NCBI GenBank assembly: GCA_013329165.1 | Contig: DUKV01000039.1 | Span: forward strand, 1-64,000 | Direction of reading: 5' to 3' | DNA from: Methanocalculus sp. | GTDB lineage: Archaea > Halobacteriota > Methanomicrobia > Methanomicrobiales > Methanocorpusculaceae | DNA length: 64,000 nt | Shown: piece after piece, positions 25,958-34,925 of the stretch | How the letters are laid out: the number at the start of each line of letters is the position of its first letter | Position numbering within the stretch: the first letter of the stretch is position 1 | Notes under the pieces: generated by a model | Database searches by the model: none | The model's input: only the letters and a program-made list of their open reading frames with translations | Told to the model about the DNA's origin: nothing | Position numbers and translations under genes: made by a program

Positions 25958-27304
25958 TTGTCTTCTCGTTGCCATTGCAACAAACGCGTCAGCAAACCGC
26001 CTGGTGAAATAGACATGGGTGTACCCGGCGATCGTATTGCCCTCGACGATACCGTCCTTTCCATCCATGATCCCAGTTCCCCGTTTGAGGGTGAATGCAT
26101 ACCGGCAGCCACGATCCGGGTAGAGGGCAGAGTAATGGAACTCATGGCCACGGAACCGGAGATCTGGGGGAAGGAGGGTGCAATCTCCTGTGACGGCTCC
26201 GTCCACATATCCAAGTGCCTGGAACCGGCTCTTCATCTCAGAATCTCCGGGGATGGCACCGACACCGGCAAATGAACCCTCTTCAGTCTTCAGCGAGCGG
26301 GAGAGATAGACAAGCCCCCCGCACTCACCGAAGATTGGAAGACCATTATCGGCGGCTTTTTGGATCTCCTCTCTGCACGGGCTCGCTTCAAGGGCTGCTG
26401 CATGGAGTTCGGGATAGCCGCCGCCGAGATAGAGTGCATCGACATCCGGGAGTGGGTCTGCAATGGAAGAGAAGAATGTGAGGTCGGCTCCAGCTCTCCT
26501 CAGCTTCGTGAAGTTCTCGGTATAATAGAAGCAGAATGCCGCATCCATCGCAACGCCGATCCGAACCCGCATTTCGGTTTCGTTCTCATCATCTACCCTC
26601 TGCCTGAGCGGGGGGGCAGCGGAAGCCGCCTGTATGATCCCCTCAATATCACAGCACTCTTCAACGATTCTCCGGCTCTCCCGGAGCCCCTCTCCTTCAC
26701 CTGCCATGGTGAGGCCGAGGTGGCGGCTCTTCACCCGGAGTTCGTCCCGGCGTGGAATCCATCCGAGTGATTGCAGCTTCCCGGCAGATCCAATCATCTC
26801 CCGGTGGCGATCAGATCCCCCACGGTTATAGATGACTCCCGCAAATGAAACAGCCGGATCATAGGTCGTGTACCCGAGGATCATCGCATGAACGCTCCGG
26901 CTCATCCCTTTCACATCGCAGGTCAGGATCACCGGGCATGAGAGGATCCGGGCGACATCGGCGGTGCTCGATTCTCCGGTTCCGTCGACTCCGTCATGGA
27001 GCCCCATCACCCCTTCGATGACAGTGATATCCGCACCCTCTGAGGCGGAGATGAAGGTTCGCAATACCTCCTCCTTTCCCATCATGAAGGGGTCGAGGTT
27101 CCGTGAACTCCTCCCGCAGATCTCGGTATGGTGGGTCGGGTCGATGAAGTCGGGTCCGACCTTGAAAGGCTGGACGACAAGTCCGCGTGCGGCAAGCGCC
27201 CCCATCAGGCCGGTGGCAATCGTCGTCTTCCCGCACCCGCTATGAGTGCCTGCGATGATAATCCGGGGAATCCGTTTCATATTTTCAGGCAATGAATGGT
27301 TCAC
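25949..27304 (-). CDS. cbiA: Cobyrinic acid a,c-diamide synthase (or Ni-sirohydrochlorin amidase)
   Basis: Up to 451 residues. The N-terminal ATP-binding domain has IIIAGTHSGCGKTTIATGLMG and the ISRxLDPFMMGK-type segment SRNLDPFMMGKEEVL. The C-terminal glutamine-amidotransferase domain has ALYLGGGYPELHA and the nucleophile in FGECGGLVYLS. It amidates the a and c side chains using glutamine and ATP. In methanogens the close homologue CfbB does the same on Ni-sirohydrochlorin for F430. The adjoining cobalamin genes favour CbiA, but this is not proof. The start may be GTG 27304, TTG 27292 or ATG 27280. Confidence 0.85.
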   Translation of the reverse strand: MNHSLPENMKRIPRIIIAGTHSGCGKTTIATGLMGALAARGLVVQPFKVGPDFIDPTHHTEICGRSSRNLDPFMMGKEEVLRTFISASEGADITVIEGVMGLHDGVDGTGESSTADVARILSCPVILTCDVKGMSRSVHAMILGYTTYDPAVSFAGVIYNRGGSDRHREMIGSAGKLQSLGWIPRRDELRVKSRHLGLTMAGEGEGLRESRRIVEECCDIEGIIQAASAAPPLRQRVDDENETEMRVRIGVAMDAAFCFYYTENFTKLRRAGADLTFFSSIADPLPDVDALYLGGGYPELHAAALEASPCREEIQKAADNGLPIFGECGGLVYLSRSLKTEEGSFAGVGAIPGDSEMKSRFQALGYVDGAVTGDCTLLPPDLRFRGHEFHYSALYPDRGCRYAFTLKRGTGIMDGKDGIVEGNTIAGYTHVYFTRRFADAFVAMATRRQSE

Positions 27305-27370
27305 TCCTTGTTCAGGGCGTATGGTGCCGAAGATAAAAAATAGCTCTGTTCTGCGAGCCGAATCAATACA

Positions 27371-27400
27371 CTTTTATAACAAGTAAATCTTATTTAGATA
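27371..27400 (+). promoter_or_regulatory. Promoter region of the cbiMNQO operon
   Basis: CTTTTATAAC (27371-27380) is the likely TATA box. Just downstream, AAATCTTATTTAGATAA contains a weak ATCT/AGAT inverted repeat at the expected transcription start, a plausible site for a metal-responsive repressor. A ribosome binding site GGTG lies at 27411-27414, five bases before the ATG. I found no cobalamin riboswitch pattern. Confidence 0.4.
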
Positions 27401-27419
27401 AAACAAATTTGGTGTAGTT

Positions 27420-28115
27420 ATGCATATCATGGAAGGTTTCCTACCAAGCCCCTGGTGGCAGATCTGGGTCGTCCTCTCTGCCCCCTTTGTGATCATGGGG
27501 TTCTATGCACTCAGGAGGATGGTGCGTGAGAACAGGGAGGCCCTGCCGCTCCTTGCGGTTGCCGGGGCTTTCGTCTTTGTCCTCTCATCCCTGAAGCTCC
27601 CCTCGGTCACGGGGAGCTGTTCGCATCCGACCGGTACCGGCCTTGGATCGGTTCTCTTTGGCCCCTTCATCGCATCGGTTCTGGCATTGATCGTCCTTGT
27701 GTACCAGGCGCTCTTCCTCGCCCATGGCGGTATCTCAACGCTCGGTGCAAACATCTTCTCAATGGGTATTGCAGGCCCTGTTGTGGCATATGCGATCTTT
27801 ATCGCGGGAAAGAAGGTGGGCATCAACGAGATCGTCACCATCTTCTTTGCAGCGGCTTGTGCAAATATCGTCACCTATGTTGTCACCTCGTTCCAGCTTG
27901 CGCTGGCATTCCCCGCTGAAGTCGGGGGGTTCATGGCATCCTTTATGACATTTGGTGCAATATTTGCGATCACCCAGATTCCGCTTGCGATCATTGAGGG
28001 TCTGGTCATTGCACTCGTCTTCAAGTACATCGTGCAGTTGAAGCCCGAGATCCTGATCAGGATCGGGGTCATCACGCAGGAACGTGCTGAACGCCTCAGG
28101 GAGGGATGGGCATGA
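27420..28115 (+). CDS. cbiM: Cobalt ECF transporter S component CbiM
   Basis: A 231-residue membrane protein with the conserved metal-binding N-terminus MHIMEGFLP (His2 ligates Co2+ in the family) and about six to seven transmembrane helices. The signature SLKLPSVTGSCSHPTGTGLGS and the ALFLAHGGISTLGANIFSMG segment are characteristic of CbiM rather than of vitamin ECF S components. It imports cobalt with CbiN, CbiQ and CbiO, all directly downstream. NikM-type nickel transport is less likely given CbiN and the corrin genes nearby. Confidence 0.95.
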   Translation: MHIMEGFLPSPWWQIWVVLSAPFVIMGFYALRRMVRENREALPLLAVAGAFVFVLSSLKLPSVTGSCSHPTGTGLGSVLFGPFIASVLALIVLVYQALFLAHGGISTLGANIFSMGIAGPVVAYAIFIAGKKVGINEIVTIFFAAACANIVTYVVTSFQLALAFPAEVGGFMASFMTFGAIFAITQIPLAIIEGLVIALVFKYIVQLKPEILIRIGVITQERAERLREGWA

Positions 28116-28414
28116 AATACGGACTTGAGATTGTTGTGGTTGTCATCATAATTGCCTTTGCCGCAATTTTTCTCATCCAGAATGCTGCCATTCAGGCAGA
28201 TCCTGGGGGGGACGAGGAGGCATGGGGCGGAGCTGATGGTGCTGCTGTCGACTATATCGAAGAGCAGGGATACGAACCCTGGGTCAATCCATTCTGGGAG
28301 CCACCAGGCGGTGAGATTGAATCGCTTCTCTTTGCCCTTCAGGCGGCGATCGGAGCATTTTTCATCGGGTATGTCTTCGGGCTCTGGCGTGGAGCAGAGA
28401 CGACATCATCGTAG
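28112..28414 (+). CDS. cbiN: Cobalt ECF transporter accessory protein CbiN
   Basis: A 100-residue protein with two membrane helices: an N-terminal LEIVVVVIIIAFAAIFLI and a C-terminal LLFALQAAIGAFFIGYVFGL. Between them is an external loop with PGGDEEAWGGADGAAVDYIEEQGYEPW. CbiN helps CbiM load Co2+. GGGAGG eight bases upstream fixes the ATG at 28112, overlapping the cbiM stop by 4 bp; an in-frame ATG at 28106 lacks that spacing. Confidence 0.93.
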   Translation: MKYGLEIVVVVIIIAFAAIFLIQNAAIQADPGGDEEAWGGADGAAVDYIEEQGYEPWVNPFWEPPGGEIESLLFALQAAIGAFFIGYVFGLWRGAETTSS

Positions 28415-28450
28415 TTAATACAACCAGACATCAAGCAATAAGAGAGAGCA

Positions 28451-29245
28451 GTGCAATCAATCGACCACCATTTCCTGGATGATTATGCCTGCAGGAATGC
28501 ACTCCGGGGTATTGATACCCGGATCAAGCTCATTCTCGGGCTCGGGGCAATCCTGATTGCGATATCGGCAGATACCCCATATGCCCCCCTTTTTATTGCT
28601 ATTATCCTCTCAATTGTCACCGTTTTTTGTGCAGAGATACCGGCCCGCCTCTATCTCACACTCCTGTTGATCCCGGCATCATTTGCCTTGATGAGTGTGA
28701 TTGTGATCCTCTTCCTGACCGGCGGCGGCGTTCCCATTCTCACCATCCCGCTCCCCTGGCTCACCTTCACCGCAACGGATGTAGCGGCACTCAATGCCTT
28801 TCTCATCCTTTCACGCGCAATCGGCGGTACTTGCGGCCTCCTCTTCATCGCTTTGACCACGCCGATGATCGAGCTCTTCAGTATACTCAGGTCCCTCAGG
28901 CTCCCAGACGAGTTCATCGATCTCGCGATGCTCCTCTATCGATCGATCTTTGTGATCATCGGGGAGGCTGTCGCCATCTATAATGCCCAGGTGATGAGGA
29001 ACGGATATTCCTCTTTCAGGAAGGGGATCATCGCCATCTCGATGCTTTCCTCCTCTCTCTTCATCAGGGCATGGGATCGGGGAGAAGAGCTGATGACCGC
29101 AATGGATCTCCGCTGCTATGATGGTAAATTTGAAATCCTCGAACCAAAAGCCTCCCTGACCATCTACCATATCCTCCCGGTCTTTCTCTTCCTTTCACTC
29201 GCAGGAATCCTCGCATTCCTGCCTCTCCCGTTCCCCCCGTTATGA
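28451..29245 (+). CDS. cbiQ: Cobalt ECF transporter T component CbiQ
   Basis: A 264-residue membrane protein with five to six helices. It has the usual N-terminus DYACRNALRGIDTRIKLILGL and a cytoplasmic coupling-helix region with the family's paired motifs (AQVMRNGYSSF, RGEELMTAMDLRCYDG, corresponding to the Ala-Arg-Gly segments that touch CbiO). It transmits ATPase motion to CbiM. The start is a GTG preceded by AGAGAGAGCA. It lies 36 bp after cbiN and ends 1-10 bp before cbiO. Confidence 0.92.
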   Translation: MQSIDHHFLDDYACRNALRGIDTRIKLILGLGAILIAISADTPYAPLFIAIILSIVTVFCAEIPARLYLTLLLIPASFALMSVIVILFLTGGGVPILTIPLPWLTFTATDVAALNAFLILSRAIGGTCGLLFIALTTPMIELFSILRSLRLPDEFIDLAMLLYRSIFVIIGEAVAIYNAQVMRNGYSSFRKGIIAISMLSSSLFIRAWDRGEELMTAMDLRCYDGKFEILEPKASLTIYHILPVFLFLSLAGILAFLPLPFPPL

Positions 29246-29255
29246 GATGATACCC

Positions 29256-30440
29256 ATGCCAGCACCTGCCATAGAATTCAAGGATCTCACCTTCGCCTAC
29301 ACCGGCCACCCGGACTCACTGAAAAATGTTAGCATCTCCCTGAAGAGGGGGAGCAGGACTGCACTTGTCGGTCCGAATGGTGCCGGGAAGACCACCCTCC
29401 TCCTGATGTGCAACGGCACCCTCAGGCCAACATCGGGCGAGGTGTTGGTAGCGGGAGAGTCGATCCAGTACAGCTCGCGCCAGCTCCGGGAGGTACGCAG
29501 AAAGGTGGGTATGGTCTTCCAGAACTCAGACTCACAGCTCTTTGCCCCGACCGTGTACCAGGATGTGGCATTTGGGCCCCTGAACCTCGGGCTGGGCGAG
29601 GAAGAGATCCGGCAGGTCGTCTCAGATGCCCTCTTTGCAGTCGGGCTCACCGGATATGAACGCAGGCCCCCGCACCATCTCTCCGGCGGCGAGAAGAAGC
29701 GGGCCGCAATCGCCGGGGTGCTGGCAATGAAACCGGAGATCCTGATCTTTGACGAGCCGACGAGCTCACTTGACCCTGCAGGTGCGGCGGAGGTGATGGA
29801 TCTCCTGGAAGAGATCAACCAGCAGGGGGTGACAATCCTCCTCTCGACCCATGATGTGGAGCTTGCTTATTCCTGGGCAGATGATGTGGTACTGATCGAA
29901 GGAGGCGAGATCCTCATGCATGCTCCGCCCCGTTCGGTCTTCTGCGATGCTGACCTGATGCGGCGGGCACACCTGACACAGCCGGCAGTCCTCTCACTCC
30001 ACCACCATCTTGCCCGTCGGGGGATCATGAAGGAGAGCGAACCCCCCGCAGGGCTGCTTGAGATGGCGCAGCGGATCGAGGAGATGGCAACCACCGTCGC
30101 CACACCCCATGCACCAGCCCCGATCTATCTGATCGATTGCTCGTTGGGACTTGATGGAACCCTCCCCCACCTCATGGAGACCGTCTCCCCGCTCAGGATC
30201 GGGGTGATGGGGACAACTGCAAAACGGCATCTTGCCGGGGCGGAGATCTCAGCAGACCTTACCTATGGTGTCATTGATGCCTCGATCCTCCATGCACTCA
30301 GGCAGGAGCCGGTTGTGATCGTCACAAGCGGAGGGATGATCGACCGTGTCCACAAAAGGATAGCGGAGTTTTGTGAAGAGAGTACAATCCCCCTCTCACT
30401 TCGTCCGGTTGGGGGACACGATACAGCAGAAGAGTGTTGA
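29256..30440 (+). CDS. cbiO: Cobalt ECF transporter ATPase CbiO with a C-terminal extension
   Basis: A 394-residue ATPase. Residues about 1-235 are a canonical ECF ABC ATPase: Walker A GPNGAGKTTLL, Q-loop FQNSDSQLFAPTVYQDVAFGP, signature LSGGEKKRAAIAG, Walker B ILIFDEPTSSLDP, H-loop LLSTHD. The remaining ~150 residues are not part of the ABC fold: after a hinge, APIYLIDCSLGLDGTLP, RIGVMGTTAKRHLAG and VIVTSGGMIDRVHKRIAEF suggest a small alpha/beta domain. The ATG at 29256, after GAGATGA, is preferred; 29247 is possible. The 3' end overlaps the convergent cbiE by 45 bp. Confidence 0.9.
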   Translation: MPAPAIEFKDLTFAYTGHPDSLKNVSISLKRGSRTALVGPNGAGKTTLLLMCNGTLRPTSGEVLVAGESIQYSSRQLREVRRKVGMVFQNSDSQLFAPTVYQDVAFGPLNLGLGEEEIRQVVSDALFAVGLTGYERRPPHHLSGGEKKRAAIAGVLAMKPEILIFDEPTSSLDPAGAAEVMDLLEEINQQGVTILLSTHDVELAYSWADDVVLIEGGEILMHAPPRSVFCDADLMRRAHLTQPAVLSLHHHLARRGIMKESEPPAGLLEMAQRIEEMATTVATPHAPAPIYLIDCSLGLDGTLPHLMETVSPLRIGVMGTTAKRHLAGAEISADLTYGVIDASILHALRQEPVVIVTSGGMIDRVHKRIAEFCEESTIPLSLRPVGGHDTAEEC

Positions 30441-30980
30441 ATCAGGAACCGGGGGATTTTCCGGTGTGCCGGTGATGATCCGCTCTTCCGTTTCTCCAAG
30501 ATCCTGGCAGATATATATCACGAGATCCATCCCACGCAGAGCCTCTGCAAGCTCGTGAACCGGGAATTTCGGTTCGGCGATGATGAAGACGGGGCGGTCT
30601 CTTCTGCAATCGGTGACGGCATCATGAATTGCTTCTGCATGGTCTTTTCCATGGGCATCGATCACCGATACATTGCTCCAGGAAAGACCAACCGCAGCAA
30701 ATGCGGCCTGAAGGCTTGATATCCCGCAGATGATCTCACCACCGAGGTACCCGAGCCCGGCCAGCAGGGGATCACCTGTCGAGAGGATCACCGCCTCATC
30801 AGGCAGGCTCTGTATCGTCTTGTAGTCGGTGATCGTCCTGACGGTGCAACCAGGATTGATATGATGCCGAACCCGTTCAATTGCCCGCCTTGAGCCGTAG
30901 ATGAGCCGTGCCCCCTGTATGGCAGCAACACCCTCTTCGGTCAGCATCCCGTTTCCGCATCCGACCCCCACCACCTTCAT
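30396..30980 (-). CDS. cbiE: Cobalt-precorrin-7 (C5)-methyltransferase CbiE
   Basis: A 194-residue SAM-dependent methylase of the tetrapyrrole methylase fold. It shows the CbiE start VVGVGCGNGMLTEEG, the GARLIYGSRRAIE motif specific to CbiE/CobL-N, VILSTGDPLLAGLGYLG, and the substrate-loop GISSLQAAFAAVGLSW. It methylates C5 of the corrin ring; with CbiT (the C15 methylase/decarboxylase, encoded separately upstream) it covers the reaction of bacterial CobL. It is the last gene of the minus-strand cbi operon and overlaps cbiD by 4 bp. Confidence 0.93.
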   Translation of the reverse strand: MKVVGVGCGNGMLTEEGVAAIQGARLIYGSRRAIERVRHHINPGCTVRTITDYKTIQSLPDEAVILSTGDPLLAGLGYLGGEIICGISSLQAAFAAVGLSWSNVSVIDAHGKDHAEAIHDAVTDCRRDRPVFIIAEPKFPVHELAEALRGMDLVIYICQDLGETEERIITGTPENPPVPDSTLFCCIVSPNRTK

Positions 30981-31972
30981 GCCGAATCACCTATGATCTC
31001 TCCGTCCCGGCTCACGATCACAACCTTCACACCTTCTGGAACACTTTCTTCCAGTACCTTCTTCATCATAGTGATCCCTTCCGGTGTGGCGACATACTCC
31101 TCCACCGTCTGGTACCCGGTGCTGTTCAGGATATCGGGCCTGAGGAATTTCAGGACAAGGCCGGGCAGGCCGCAGAGGATCACCTCCCCCTCTGCGGCAG
31201 AGAGTGCCTGCCTGATCTTTGATCCGGCAAGCACCACCTCGTACTCCGGGAAGAGGAGGCGGGAGATCCGGAGACCGATCCTGCCGGTTGTGATCACCAC
31301 ACGATCGGCTGCACGCACCCGCTCTTCCATTGTTGATTCGAGATGATCGTCCCATGGCTCGACAAAACCGGTTGTACCGAGGAGGGAGATACCGCCGACA
31401 ACCCCGACCTTCGGGTTTAAGGTATCTGCCCCTGCCTCTCTGCCGCCAACGACGGTCAGGGTGATGTGCGCACCGGAGAGTCCAATCTCCCGGACCGCTT
31501 CGGTGATAGCATTCAGGATACATTCGCGTGCCGGGGGGGAGATCGCCGGTTCGCCCTCGAGATAGCGGGGAGTGTCACGGACGAACCTCCCGATCCCCTC
31601 TCCCGCGTGAAGTACAATCTCCGGGGAGGGGGTGGCTTTTGCCCGGAAGAGGAGGCCAGCGGTCCGGTCGTCCGGGTAATCGCCCGGATCCTTCACCGCA
31701 TACCCCTCTCCATTTTCACCAGTCGCATCAACCATTACCCGTATCCCGCAGGGAAGCATGATCCCGACTTCCGATACCGGTTGCCTGAGTGAAAGCAGAG
31801 CTGCTTTTGCTGCCGCTGCCGCAGTTGCCCCGGTGGTAATCCCCCGCCTGAGGATCGCACCCGATGATGTCAGGACTGCTCTTCCCTCTTCGACAGGAGT
31901 GATATCTCCCCTCTCTCTGGCATGCCTGATCCACTCGTCTGGATAGGAGAAGCCACTCACGGGATCGATCAT
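30977..31972 (-). CDS. cbiD: Cobalt-precorrin-5B (C1)-methyltransferase CbiD
   Basis: A 331-residue enzyme of the anaerobic cobalamin pathway, unique to that route. It has the family start region [20 protein letters not shown], a glycine-rich [31 protein letters not shown], and [20 protein letters not shown]. It transfers a methyl to C1 after CbiG has opened the lactone. Length and motifs are normal. It lies 4 bp downstream of the cbiC stop codon. Confidence 0.95.
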   Translation of the reverse strand: MIDPVSGFSYPDEWIRHARERGDITPVEEGRAVLTSSGAILRRGITTGATAAAAAKAALLSLRQPVSEVGIMLPCGIRVMVDATGENGEGYAVKDPGDYPDDRTAGLLFRAKATPSPEIVLHAGEGIGRFVRDTPRYLEGEPAISPPARECILNAITEAVREIGLSGAHITLTVVGGREAGADTLNPKVGVVGGISLLGTTGFVEPWDDHLESTMEERVRAADRVVITTGRIGLRISRLLFPEYEVVLAGSKIRQALSAAEGEVILCGLPGLVLKFLRPDILNSTGYQTVEEYVATPEGITMMKKVLEESVPEGVKVVIVSRDGEIIGDSA

Positions 31973-31975
31973 AGA

Positions 31976-32629
31976 CTACTGTAGTGATATGGTGATGATC
32001 TCGTTCATGCTTGCAACAGCGATCGGTGTGCCGCCACGGGTCCCGACATTTGAGACCGAGGGAACGAGCATCGTCCTGAGGAGCTCTTTTGACTCGGCAG
32101 CATTCACAAACCCGACCGGGGTTCCGATCACAAGCGCAGGAACAATTCCCTCGCCGATCATCCGGCAGACAGAGAGTAGGGCTGAGGGGGCGTTTCCGAT
32201 CACTATAATGGAGCCGGAAAGTTTCCCCCCGAGTGCACGAAACCCGGCTGATGTTCTGGTGATCCCTTCGGCTGCTGCGGTATCCGCACCATAATCGAGG
32301 GCGCATTCGACACTGCATGAATGCCCTTTCTTCAGGATGCCGACCTGCACCATTCGTATATCCGTATAAATCGGTGCTCCTTCCCGGATCGCAGTGATAC
32401 CGGCAGCGATCGGATCATGTGCAAACCGCATCAGATCCGCCATCGCAAAATCCCCGACCGCAACCGAACATCGCTGGCGGATCCGGTCTTCCGGTGTCTC
32501 ATCGCCGATCATCTCCCTGGCAAGCTGCCTGCTTGTCTTCGCGATTGCATACCCTTCACGGGTATCTGCGCCGAGATCAATATACGTATTTTCTGTGGTA
32601 TCCACGCGGGGTGATAATTCCTCTGACAT
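31976..32629 (-). CDS. cbiC: Cobalt-precorrin-8 methylmutase CbiC
   Basis: A 217-residue enzyme that moves the C11 methyl to C12, giving cobyrinic acid. It has [19 protein letters not shown] (family RxxHxxGD-type region, here with Val/Ala in place of the usual His), a ...[22 protein letters not shown]-type segment and [18 protein letters not shown], which is strongly conserved. GGTGGGAG seven bases upstream fixes the ATG at 32629; a TTG-led longer frame to 32659 is unlikely. It overlaps the 3' end of cbiH by 53 bp. The changed His position should be compared with other archaeal CbiC proteins. Confidence 0.9.
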   Translation of the reverse strand: MSEELSPRVDTTENTYIDLGADTREGYAIAKTSRQLAREMIGDETPEDRIRQRCSVAVGDFAMADLMRFAHDPIAAGITAIREGAPIYTDIRMVQVGILKKGHSCSVECALDYGADTAAAEGITRTSAGFRALGGKLSGSIIVIGNAPSALLSVCRMIGEGIVPALVIGTPVGFVNAAESKELLRTMLVPSVSNVGTRGGTPIAVASMNEIITISLQ

Positions 32630-33359
32630 CGTCTCCCACCTTCCATATCCTGCTTTCAAGTCCGCCGATGATCACAATAGAATGCATATCCACAATTGAT
32701 GTATCGGCCTTCAGCTCATCAAGTGTCATGATATGCCGTTCTTCACCGGGGCGGTATGCATTCTTCACGACAGCAACGGGGGTATCTTTCTCCCTGTGCT
32801 TTGAGATGATGGCAAGTGCGGTATCAAGGTTATGCGGCCGCCCCCTGCTCCGGGGATTGTAGATCGCAAGCGGCACACCCATTGCTGATGCATGATCGAG
32901 TCGCATCGCAATCACCTCAGATGGTGTGAGGAGATCAGAGAGTGAGATGGTCACATAATCACCTGACAATGGGGAGCCGATACATGATGCCGCAGCAGTT
33001 GCCGCTGTTACTCCCGGTATCACCTCGATGGCAACCCGGGACCCGGTCCTCTCGGCAACCTCGATGACGATCCCGGCCATCCCGTAGACCCCTGCATCCC
33101 CACCTGAGATCATCGCGACACGATGATTCTCAGCAAGATCGAGTGCGAGCTGCGCCCGGTTCACCTCTTCGCCCATCGGGCTCTTCACGACCTCTTTTCC
33201 ATCAGTAAGAGGCTGAATCAGGTCGATATAGACATTGTTCCCGATGATATACTCCGCCTTTGCGATCGCCTTTAAGGCCGCCGGGGTCAGTTGCTGGATA
33301 TTCCCGGGACCTGTACTGACGATCGAGAGGAGGCCTTGTTCATTACCTTCCGATTGCAA
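32577..33359 (-). CDS. cbiH: Cobalt-precorrin-3 C17-methyltransferase CbiH
   Basis: A 260-residue tetrapyrrole methylase that contracts the ring while methylating C17. It shows SIVSTGPGNIQQLTPAAL, IIGNNVYIDLI, MISGGDAGVYGMAG, EVIPGVTAATAAASCIGSPL and PLAIYNPRSRGRP, all characteristic of CbiH/CobJ. The start is a TTG that overlaps the cbiG 3' end by 17 bp, and no ATG is available. It ends inside cbiC by 53 bp, an unusually long same-strand overlap. Confidence 0.93.
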   Translation of the reverse strand: MQSEGNEQGLLSIVSTGPGNIQQLTPAALKAIAKAEYIIGNNVYIDLIQPLTDGKEVVKSPMGEEVNRAQLALDLAENHRVAMISGGDAGVYGMAGIVIEVAERTGSRVAIEVIPGVTAATAAASCIGSPLSGDYVTISLSDLLTPSEVIAMRLDHASAMGVPLAIYNPRSRGRPHNLDTALAIISKHREKDTPVAVVKNAYRPGEERHIMTLDELKADTSIVDMHSIVIIGGLESRIWKVGDDVRGIITPRGYHRKYVY

Positions 33360-34212
33360 TGGTCACCCTTCCATAGGTCTTCTTCTTCATAACAAGCTCG
33401 CCCTTCTCCGAGCAGGCGATGGCAGCGGGTTCTGCAACCCCACTCAAACCAATCAGCCCCGCCCGTGACGAAGATGGTGTCTCTATACTGTTGATCATAT
33501 CGTCGCCAAGGTAGATGAGGACACCCCCAAGCCTTCGTACCCCCTCGGCGAGGCCGGGGTCAGGCCGCTTCTTCTCGGTAGTTGCAAACGCTCCCACCTC
33601 ATCAGCACGGATTTGAGCGTCTTTGAGTGCGGACGTCACTGCATCCACCACCTCTTCCGGCGTAATCCCAAGCCGTGCGCCAATCCCGATGGTGTAGGGT
33701 TTTGCCCTGATCAGAACCGAAACCCCCGGCCCTGCCACCACGATGCCTGGCTCCGGGATCTCGTAGACCGGCACATCACCATCGAGGAAGGCGGCATTCA
33801 CCCTCCGGGTCGAGGGGCGGTTGATCACCCGACACTGTTCTGATGCGGCATACCCCTCGACAGATGGCTTTCCCTGCACCTCGGTTGCGGTCGAGATCAC
33901 CGGAATGAATCCATGCTCTCCGAGGCGGTAGGCGAGATCATTTGCACCATGGTGGCCGCCCAGGATCGGGATTGCATACTTCCCATCCGGGGTTACGACA
34001 ACAACCGCAGGATCATGCCATTTGTCGGTGAGGAGGGGGGCAGAGGACCGGACGGCAATTCCTGCCGACATCACCGCAATGATCGTTTCGTACTCCGCAA
34101 ATGCTGTTTTGAAGATACCCTCCTCATAAGAAAGGAGATCGGCATTCATCGCCTCTGCTATCTTCTGGCCAAGTTCTGAGAAGCGGGGCAGGGCGATGAC
34201 GCAACAGTTCAT
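33343..34212 (-). CDS. cbiG: Cobalt-precorrin-5A hydrolase CbiG
   Basis: A 289-residue enzyme that opens the delta-lactone and releases the two-carbon fragment (acetaldehyde). It has IIAVMSAGIAVRSSAPLLTDKWHDPAVVVV and PILGGHHGANDLAYRLG in the N-terminal half, and a C-terminal CbiG domain with TIGIGARLGITPEEVVDAV. Length and order are typical. It overlaps cbiF by 4 bp upstream and cbiH by 17 bp downstream. Confidence 0.93.
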   Translation of the reverse strand: MNCCVIALPRFSELGQKIAEAMNADLLSYEEGIFKTAFAEYETIIAVMSAGIAVRSSAPLLTDKWHDPAVVVVTPDGKYAIPILGGHHGANDLAYRLGEHGFIPVISTATEVQGKPSVEGYAASEQCRVINRPSTRRVNAAFLDGDVPVYEIPEPGIVVAGPGVSVLIRAKPYTIGIGARLGITPEEVVDAVTSALKDAQIRADEVGAFATTEKKRPDPGLAEGVRRLGGVLIYLGDDMINSIETPSSSRAGLIGLSGVAEPAAIACSEKGELVMKKKTYGRVTIAIGR

Positions 34213-34925
34213 GAGTAGAGATGGGAATGGACAAATCCGCTTTCGGTTCCAAGGACTGCGCGGCCGATGATGATCAGAGCGGTCTTAGAAATACCTGCTG
34301 CATCCGCCGTATCTGCAATATCGGCGACAGTACCTTTGACAATCTTCTGGTCATCCCAGGTGGCATGGTAGACAACCGCAACCGGCGTATCCTGCGGGCA
34401 TTCAACCCGTGCCATGATATCCCTCAGCTTCTCGGTCCCAAGGAAGATGACCAGCGTCTCCCCGATCCGGGAGAATTCTGCAATTCGATCTTCTTCGAGG
34501 GTTGCACCGGCAGGGCGGGTGATGATGACACTCTCAGAAACACCCCGCAGGGTGAGCTGGGTGTTGAGTGCTGCTGCTGCACCGAAGAGGGACGAGACAC
34601 CGGGCACAATTTCCGGTCTGATCCCATCCTTCTCAAGGACTGCCATCTGTTCGATGATCGCACCATAGAGTGCGGGATCGCCGGAATGGAGACGGACAAC
34701 ACGTTTCTTCTCTTGAACTCCCTCCCGGATCGCACCGCAGATCTCATCCAGGTTCATCTTTGAGGAATCAAGTTTTGTAGCTGCTCCCGATGCAGCGACA
34801 AGCTCCGGGTTCACCAGCGATCCTGCATAGATCAGAATCTCCGCTCTCTTCAGGAGATCCATCCCCTTCACCGTGATCAGGCCGGGATCTCCGCATCCTG
34901 CACCGACAATATAAAAATTGCTCAT
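34209..34925 (-). CDS. cbiF: Cobalt-precorrin-4 C11-methyltransferase CbiF
   Basis: A 238-residue tetrapyrrole methylase: FYIVGAGCGDPGLITVKGMDLL, ILIYAGSLVNPELV, VVRLHSGDPALYGAIIEQM and EIVPGVSSLFGAAAALNTQLTL are the CbiF/CobM hallmarks. It methylates C11 of the contracted ring. Same-strand overlaps of 4 bp on each side (cbiL upstream, cbiG downstream) indicate tight translational coupling. Confidence 0.95.
   Translation of the reverse strand: MSNFYIVGAGCGDPGLITVKGMDLLKRAEILIYAGSLVNPELVAASGAATKLDSSKMNLDEICGAIREGVQEKKRVVRLHSGDPALYGAIIEQMAVLEKDGIRPEIVPGVSSLFGAAAALNTQLTLRGVSESVIITRPAGATLEEDRIAEFSRIGETLVIFLGTEKLRDIMARVECPQDTPVAVVYHATWDDQKIVKGTVADIADTADAAGISKTALIIIGRAVLGTESGFVHSHLYS

Noticed and set aside
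27305-27419. Possible cobalamin riboswitch before cbiMNQO
   Set aside because: The leader is too short and AT-rich, and no B12-box-like sequence is visible.
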